This document shows, piece after piece, positions 6,520 to 10,864 of a stretch of DNA of 10,864 nucleotides. The position numbers and the translations under genes are program-made. The stretch spans positions 1 to 10,864 of the forward strand of contig JALWQP010000168.1 in NCBI GenBank assembly GCA_027083045.1, in the 5' to 3' direction. Within the stretch, counting starts at the first letter, position 1. Each line of letters opens with the position of its first letter. The notes beneath the pieces were generated by a model that ran no database searches, was not told the origin of the DNA, and saw nothing but the letters and a program-made list of their open reading frames with translations. Source of the DNA: Desulfurococcales archaeon (lineage in GTDB: Archaea > Thermoproteota > Thermoprotei_A > Sulfolobales > Desulfurococcaceae).

Positions 6520-6636
6520 AACATATTAAATTGTTTATATATGAATAGTCTGTTCTAAGATTTATACAATATTAAATACCCGGTACAATTAAATGGTAAT
6601 ACCATTAAATACTTCTTACGAGTGGAGGAGGTAGTC
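6520..6636 (+). promoter_or_regulatory. nrdD promoter region with palindromic putative operator
   Basis: This gap carries several TATA-like stretches (6534-6542, 6560-6570, 6569-6577) and, downstream of them, a perfect 15-base palindrome AATGGTA-A-TACCATT at 6592-6606. A second small palindrome, TACC-C-GGTA, lies at 6577-6585. The word ATTAAAT recurs at 6571, 6588 and 6604. If the box near 6575 is used, transcription would start close to 6601, inside the larger palindrome, where an archaeal repressor would block polymerase. A GGAGGT (6627-6632) lies four bases before the nrdD ATG. The promoter and operator are inferred from spacing and symmetry. Confidence 0.45.
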
Positions 6637-9600
6637 ATGACTAGCGTTGTTGAGAAACGCGAAGAGACCATTCCGAAGAATGACCCGATTGTTGAGTACG
6701 CCAAATGGAACAGTATAGATGTGAATGAGAATGCAAATAGATACATGGGGCCAACGGGCTTCTTCTCTTATTTGCTCGAGACATATATGAGGAGAGACTT
6801 ATTATCACTGCTTCCACACGACCTACTACAAGCTCATTTCGACGGCTACATATACATCCATAAACTACCACACAGCTTATACATCCCATACTGTACGGGC
6901 CACAGCGTATCCAGAATGCTCAAGAAAGGGTTAAGAACACCTACAATTGTTTCTAGACCTGCTAGACATTTCGATACTTATGTTGATCACATAGCTAACT
7001 ACCTCATAACACTACAACACTACTTCACCGGCGCACAGGCATTCAGTAGTGTAGAATGGTATGCAGGCCCCTTCATAAGAAGAGAAAATCTAGAATATCA
7101 CACTGTTAAACAGAACATACAGAGACTGATCTTTAATCTAAACTATCCGACACGTGTAGGCATGCAGACACCATTCACGAACTTCACAGTCACGCTTGAT
7201 GCACCCAAGAAAATGCTTGAAGGAGACTATGCCATCTATGACGGCAAAGAAGCTGGCCCGCTAGGGGAATATTATGATGAAGCCAAGACATTCTTGTTAG
7301 CTCTCACCGATATACTCTACGAAGGAGATACTTTCAGCCAGCCATTCACCTTCCCTATACCGACTCTAATGGCAACAGCACCGATGATATGGAAGGAGCC
7401 AGAAGTATATGAGGCAATATTCAAAACAGCTGCGCGCAGAGGGAGCTTTTACTGGCTAAACACTCGTGTAGTGGATCCTGATGCAAGCTTCGCCATGTGC
7501 CTCTATGAAGACGAGCCAATAATCTATAGAACTGAGGGTAAAATCTTTGTTGAACCTATTAGAGACTTTTATGAGAAATACAAAGACAAGTTAGAGAAAA
7601 AAGAGGATGACGGGGCCGAATGGTACAGTGTTCGGGAAAGGATTGAGGTACTTTCCTTCGATCCAGAAACCAATAGAGTGGAATGGCGCCCTGTAAAGAG
7701 ATTTCTCATTAAGAAATATGATAGGGCTATCCGCATAGAAACAATAGATGGCAGAAGATTCGTGGTAAGCCCGGATCATCCTATATTAACTAAAAGAAGA
7801 GATAACGGTAAGGCAATACTCAAACAGGCCGCCGAATTACTTGATCGGAAGAGGCTAACCGACTCTAGAATACCGATCATCCTTAAGGAGGTAAATAGTG
7901 AGGAATACACGCGTCTAAAAGGAGACATGGAGGTAATTGTGGATGAAGAATTCGGGTATTTTCTAGGGCTATACTACGGTGATGGCACACTAATACGCAA
8001 TAGGTACGATGCAAGAAAGGTAAGACCTGATAAGAGCCGGGACGGATACTACATAGCAGGGATACAGTTTTCGATAAACAGTGAAGAGCAGGAGATAAGA
8101 AAATTCATAATTAAGTACGCGAAGAAGCTTCAGTGCAGCATAAGGGAATGGAACGATCCTAGATGGCCTAGCGTGCACTACATAGCGCTGAATTGCGCCA
8201 AGCTAGCTAGAACGCTTTACGACAACGGTGTAAGCCCGTATAGTGATGAGAAGAGGGTTCCTTGGTTCATATGGAGTAGTCCCGTTAGCGTAAGAGTGGC
8301 CTTCATCAAGGGTTTGCTGGATAGTGATGGGTACTGGAGAAATGAGACATGGGAGTTGCACATAAAGAACACTGCATTAGCTGAAGACATACTGCTCTTA
8401 GCATCAATATCAGGTATTTCTGCCTATCTCAGATATAATAAGGATGGTAGTGTGGTTCTTTACATACCCTGTAGCCATGGAAAAGAGATCATAGGAAATA
8501 CCAACAAGGCAAATAAACATCACAAGGATGGAGCCATCGCTTGGGTAGCTTTAAAAAGTGTTGAAGAAGTGAAAATTAATGCTACATTCATCGACGTGGA
8601 GATTGACGGCCCTCATTACTTTGTACACAGTCACGGAGTAATAACGCATAACTGTTGCAGAATAAATATCGATCGTAATGAGCTACTCTACGCTTACAAT
8701 GGCAGGCCAAAAGGGCTGGGCCTTAATTTCAGCATTAAGAAGGATCTGGAGGAGCTGCATGAAGAAAATCTCAAGATGATCGAGAAACAAAGGTTCGGCG
8801 GACTCTGGGCAATGCCGGATGTAACTGGCAGTGTTAACGTAACAACAATAAATCTACCGCGCATAGCGTTGGAGTCAGGCGGTAATGATACAAGGTTCTG
8901 GGAAATATATGATAGGGTACTAGAACTCGTCAAGAAGAGCGAGGACTGGTTTAGAAAGAGATACGTTACATTGATGACCAGGTATCCCGGAATGTATATG
9001 ATGATCAAAGAATATCTTACGGAGTTCCCGAGCAGCCACTTTAATACGATAGGTATACTTGGACTACCAGAAGCAGCCGCTATCCTTATGAGAGAGCCTA
9101 GGCTATGGTGGGAGGGAAGTAAGAAGGACTGGCTACGCGCAACCGAGCTGATGAAGAAGATGGTAGAATACGCCGTAGTAAAGGCCAGAGAATGGATGAG
9201 CGAGTCGGGTATCCCGTGGAATGTCGAAGAGGTGCCTGGTGAGAGCGCTGCGGCAAAACTAGCTATTAAAGATGCAGAGAAATTCCCAGAGGTAGTAGAT
9301 TATCTGAGCGATCCCGAGAACCCGATCTACAGCACCAGTATCGCTCCCTACTATGGAGAGCTAGAGCTAGCTGATAGGATTGAGATCGAATCTATGGTGC
9401 AGAAACACTTCACCGGCGGAGTAATGATGCACATATTCCTAGGAGAAGAGCCTGACCCGGAGGCATTAGCTAAGCTCACCAAGAGACTCATTGACACAGA
9501 TCTAATATACTGGAGTTATACACCGGCAATTACACATTGCCCAAGATGTGGCAAGACATTCACCGGCCTCTACAGGAGATGCCCCGCATGCGGATATGAA

Positions 9601-9702
9601 GGAGTAGAAATATGGAGCAGGATAATAGGATACTATAGACCACTCAAGAACTGGAACCCATATCGTAGGAGGGAGTTCTGGACGAGGAAACACTATATGT
9701 AG
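6637..9702 (+). CDS. nrdD: Anaerobic (class III) ribonucleoside-triphosphate reductase NrdD, intein-containing
   Basis: NrdD makes deoxynucleotides from ribonucleotides without oxygen, using a glycyl radical. The precursor is 1021 residues; removing the 385-residue intein (288-672) leaves a 636-residue enzyme. Visible features are GFFSYLLETYMRRDLLSLLP (41-60), a Cys at 86 in PYCTGHS, the catalytic region SFAM|CCRINIDRNEL across the intein site, a zinc site with Cys 968, 971, 982 and 985 (CPRC and CPAC), and the glycyl radical motif RIIGYYRPLKNWNP with Gly998. No N-terminal ATP-cone is evident: the protein starts almost directly with the catalytic fold. The frame extends to a GTG at 6622, but GGAGGT lies just before the ATG at 6637. 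The activase gene nrdG follows 70 bases downstream. Confidence 0.95.
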   Translation: MTSVVEKREETIPKNDPIVEYAKWNSIDVNENANRYMGPTGFFSYLLETYMRRDLLSLLPHDLLQAHFDGYIYIHKLPHSLYIPYCTGHSVSRMLKKGLRTPTIVSRPARHFDTYVDHIANYLITLQHYFTGAQAFSSVEWYAGPFIRRENLEYHTVKQNIQRLIFNLNYPTRVGMQTPFTNFTVTLDAPKKMLEGDYAIYDGKEAGPLGEYYDEAKTFLLALTDILYEGDTFSQPFTFPIPTLMATAPMIWKEPEVYEAIFKTAARRGSFYWLNTRVVDPDASFAMCLYEDEPIIYRTEGKIFVEPIRDFYEKYKDKLEKKEDDGAEWYSVRERIEVLSFDPETNRVEWRPVKRFLIKKYDRAIRIETIDGRRFVVSPDHPILTKRRDNGKAILKQAAELLDRKRLTDSRIPIILKEVNSEEYTRLKGDMEVIVDEEFGYFLGLYYGDGTLIRNRYDARKVRPDKSRDGYYIAGIQFSINSEEQEIRKFIIKYAKKLQCSIREWNDPRWPSVHYIALNCAKLARTLYDNGVSPYSDEKRVPWFIWSSPVSVRVAFIKGLLDSDGYWRNETWELHIKNTALAEDILLLASISGISAYLRYNKDGSVVLYIPCSHGKEIIGNTNKANKHHKDGAIAWVALKSVEEVKINATFIDVEIDGPHYFVHSHGVITHNCCRINIDRNELLYAYNGRPKGLGLNFSIKKDLEELHEENLKMIEKQRFGGLWAMPDVTGSVNVTTINLPRIALESGGNDTRFWEIYDRVLELVKKSEDWFRKRYVTLMTRYPGMYMMIKEYLTEFPSSHFNTIGILGLPEAAAILMREPRLWWEGSKKDWLRATELMKKMVEYAVVKAREWMSESGIPWNVEEVPGESAAAKLAIKDAEKFPEVVDYLSDPENPIYSTSIAPYYGELELADRIEIESMVQKHFTGGVMMHIFLGEEPDPEALAKLTKRLIDTDLIYWSYTPAITHCPRCGKTFTGLYRRCPACGYEGVEIWSRIIGYYRPLKNWNPYRRREFWTRKHYM
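7498..8652 (+). mobile_element. Intein with LAGLIDADG homing endonuclease, inside NrdD
   Basis: The element begins with Cys1 (CLYEDEP) and ends VITHN, followed by Cys+1 of the host protein. It has 385 residues. Splicing blocks are A at residue 1, B as GRRFVVSPDHPIL (85-97, with His94; Ser91 where Thr is common), F as FIDVEIDGPHYFVH (364-377), and G as SHGVITHN (378-385) with His384 and Asn385. The centre holds two LAGLIDADG motifs, FLGLYYGDGTL (155-165, Asp162) and FIKGLLDSDGYW (269-280, Asp277), both with the catalytic Asp, so the endonuclease is probably intact. Removing it joins SFAM to CCRINID. The DNA it would cut is the intein-free nrdD gene. Full splicing is inferred from intact blocks. 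Confidence 0.95.
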
Positions 9703-9772
9703 CAAACATGTTTTCCCTTAACCCATTTTTAATATCAATATACGGGAATAACTACTAGAAGGTAATACAGGC
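9703..9772 (+). promoter_or_regulatory. nrdD-nrdG intergenic region with TATA-like box
   Basis: The 70-base gap holds a T-rich stretch after the nrdD stop (TTTTCCC near 9711, CATTTTT near 9724), which could end transcripts, and a TATA-like TTTTTAATATCAATATA at 9726-9742. Start of transcription would be near 9755-9765. A GGTAA at 9761-9765 is placed seven bases before the nrdG TTG and probably acts as the ribosome site. nrdG may thus be expressed both by read-through and from its own promoter. Confidence 0.35.
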
Positions 9773-10576
9773 TTGGAAATCATTTCAAGATCACTACAAC
9801 CATCAGAAAACAATAAATCCGCATATCTGTACGGTTCTGGATGGAAATCCATAAGCATGGTGGATGTCTATAGGAGCGTCACGTTCACGCTATGGCTATG
9901 TGGATGTAACTTAAAATGTACTTTCTGTCATAACTGGCACCTAGCCACGAATGATCCATTATACTGTCGGCCCCTTGACGTTGACGAAATAGTAAAACGC
10001 GTAGACACCACGAAGCCTCTTATCGACTACCTACACATAACTGGTGGCGAGCCAATAGTACAGTACAAGGTGTTAGAATATCTTCTAGAACGAATTAGAG
10101 AACTGCATGTGAAGATTAGTATAAACACTAATTTGACTCTCCTGAACCCTCTTAAAAAACTCCTGGAGAAACACCTAGTTGATCACATAGCAACCGATCT
10201 AAAGGCGCCCCATAGAATACTCTACGGATACGAAGAGAATACTTCGGATAAGCTATGGGAATTATTCCTTGAAGGCCTCGAGCTAGTTAAGAAATACTAT
10301 ATTCCTCTAGAACTACGTATACCTGTTCCGAGAAAATTGGTTAAAACGGATGAGTACGTGGAGGATTTATCGAAGGCATTATTGAGAATAAAGGATCATA
10401 GAGGAAGCTATATAATTGTTCAGCCACTCCTAGGCCATCCGATCACAGAACCCAGAAATAAAGACTGGTGCAACGAATTCTGTGATCCTGAATGGCGGGA
10501 ACTAGAGTATGTGGCTGAATATGTGAGGAGCTTTACAAATCTAAAAGTTATTATTAAGAGGCATGTTACCTTATGA
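9773..10576 (+). CDS. nrdG: Anaerobic RNR activating protein NrdG (radical SAM)
   Basis: NrdG uses a 4Fe-4S cluster and S-adenosylmethionine to create the glycyl radical on NrdD. The cluster motif is CGCNLKCTFCHNW at residues 43-55, with C45-x3-C49-x2-C52, followed by a TGGEP motif at 90-94 and a TIM-barrel-like pattern. At 267 residues it is longer than enterobacterial NrdG (about 150) and resembles the archaeal activase branch near PflA. The start is a TTG with GGTAA seven bases upstream; the next Met (residue 29) would cut off a GSGWKSIS segment that seems conserved in archaeal homologues. The TGA stop overlaps the thyX ATG by four bases. A late pair CNEFC (about residues 232-236) is extra. 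The nrdD neighbour supports the assignment. Confidence 0.9.
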   Translation: MEIISRSLQPSENNKSAYLYGSGWKSISMVDVYRSVTFTLWLCGCNLKCTFCHNWHLATNDPLYCRPLDVDEIVKRVDTTKPLIDYLHITGGEPIVQYKVLEYLLERIRELHVKISINTNLTLLNPLKKLLEKHLVDHIATDLKAPHRILYGYEENTSDKLWELFLEGLELVKKYYIPLELRIPVPRKLVKTDEYVEDLSKALLRIKDHRGSYIIVQPLLGHPITEPRNKDWCNEFCDPEWRELEYVAEYVRSFTNLKVIIKRHVTL

Positions 10577-10827
10577 GTAACGAGTATAAACCCAGTGTCA
10601 GACTAGTATCATATCTTCCAGAGGCACCCAAGATAATTGCTGTGGCATCGAAGCTAACCATTTCTCACAAACCAGTTGATACAATAAAACAGAAAATCAC
10701 AGAAGAAGAGGTTAGAAAATGGATCCAAGAACTAATTCTACACGGTCATGGCTCCCCACTTGAACATAGTATCTATATATTCGAAATAACTTATAAATAC
10801 TTTTCGATTAAATCTTTTGTTTCCTGA
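10573..10827 (+). pseudogene. thyX: Flavin-dependent thymidylate synthase ThyX, 5' part only (interrupted)
   Basis: ThyX methylates dUMP to dTMP using FAD, NADPH and methylene-tetrahydrofolate. Residues 1-73 fit the family N-terminus: RLVSYLPEAPKIIAVASKLT, a helical EEEVRKWIQELI, and the hallmark HGHGSPLEHSIYIFEIT at 57-73. A complete enzyme would go on with a Ser-Arg, then a QxxRHR flavin-binding motif and about 120-150 more residues. Here the frame turns into YKYFSIKSFVS and stops. None of the three frames after 10791 shows the missing motif, so a simple frameshift is unlikely and an insertion or deletion is likely. The ATG overlaps nrdG by four bases, as expected for a deoxynucleotide operon. 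The remainder might lie past the window. Confidence 0.75.
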
Positions 10828-10864
10828 ATATGGGCTTTGGTAGAAGCTCCAAACAATACCGCTT
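10791..10864 (+). other. Possible insertion into thyX: TATA-like box, short hairpin and start of a second frame
   Basis: Where thyX similarity ends, a TATA-like TTATAAATA (10791-10799) is followed by an ATG at 10830 in a different frame. That frame reads MGFGRSSKQYR and is open to the window end. The spacing of box and ATG suits a short-leader transcript. A small hairpin (GGGCTT and AAGCTCC around TGGTAG, 10832-10850) overlaps this start. These are what one might see at the left end of an inserted element, but no inverted repeat or target duplication can be tested here, and the 11 residues are not recognised. Confidence 0.3.

Noticed and set aside
6555..6746. 63-residue open frame on the minus strand across the nrdD start
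   Set aside because: It is antisense to the nrdD promoter and first codons, has no ribosome site I can see, and resembles no family; it is a shadow frame.
8694..9008. 104-residue minus-strand frame opposite nrdD
   Set aside because: It is low-complexity and hydrophobic, lies fully inside a strongly supported coding region on the other strand, and has no recognisable motif.
10792..10864. ThyX intein as the cause of the interruption
   Set aside because: An intein would stay in frame and begin with Cys, Ser or Thr block A; here the frame stops after 11 codons with no such motif.
10780..10864. Simple frameshift in thyX
   Set aside because: All three forward frames after the FEIT codons were read and none gives the expected SR...QxxRHR sequence.
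1..10864. CRISPR array, tRNA genes or defence system
   Set aside because: No regularly spaced repeats, no tRNA T-arm patterns and no defence-family proteins were seen on either strand.

Overview
The window looks like a chromosomal segment of a hyperthermophilic crenarchaeon (Thermoproteota), most probably of the Desulfurococcales. That placement rests on gene content and order, archaeal TATA-like boxes, GGTG-type ribosome binding sites, TTG/GTG starts and protein style. No 16S or phylogenetic marker search was possible, so the genus is left open.

Left part (1-5761, minus strand, read right to left): a tightly packed information-processing operon. The order of transcription is RNase P protein Rnp4 (rpr2), a YhbY/CRM RNA-binding protein, ribosomal protein S19e, a PDCD5-like DNA-binding protein, L39e (51 aa), L31e, translation factor aIF6, L18Ae (LX), prefoldin alpha, the SRP receptor FtsY, SecE, the elongation factor NusG/Spt5, L11, and the first codons of L1 at the edge. 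Most genes overlap by a few bases or sit less than 30 bases apart. The exception is a 160-base gap before aIF6, which carries TATA-like boxes and probably a second promoter. Several starts here are better placed than the longest open frame suggests (L11, L18Ae, PDCD5, FtsY, Rnp4), because GGTG-like sites point to an inner start.

Middle (5762-5832): a 71-base divergent promoter region between Rnp4 and nep1, which encodes the SPOUT-family methyltransferase that modifies small-subunit rRNA. Ribosome biogenesis genes therefore face both ways from it.

Right part (5833-10864, plus strand): nep1, then a deoxynucleotide block. This holds a class III anaerobic ribonucleotide reductase (nrdD), its radical-SAM activase (nrdG), and the start of a flavin-dependent thymidylate synthase (thyX), which overlaps nrdG by four bases. 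NrdD contains a 385-residue intein with two LAGLIDADG motifs, inserted exactly before the Cys-Cys pair that is the likely catalytic thiyl site. A palindrome lies near the expected nrdD transcription start. The thyX frame is conserved up to the FEIT segment and then stops making sense. A TATA-like box and a new ATG follow at once, which suggests that something has inserted into the gene. The window ends before this can be resolved.

I saw no CRISPR array, tRNA or rRNA gene, defence system or clearly undescribed multi-gene system. The points most worth a second look are the broken thyX, the intein at the catalytic cysteine, and the nrdD promoter palindrome.
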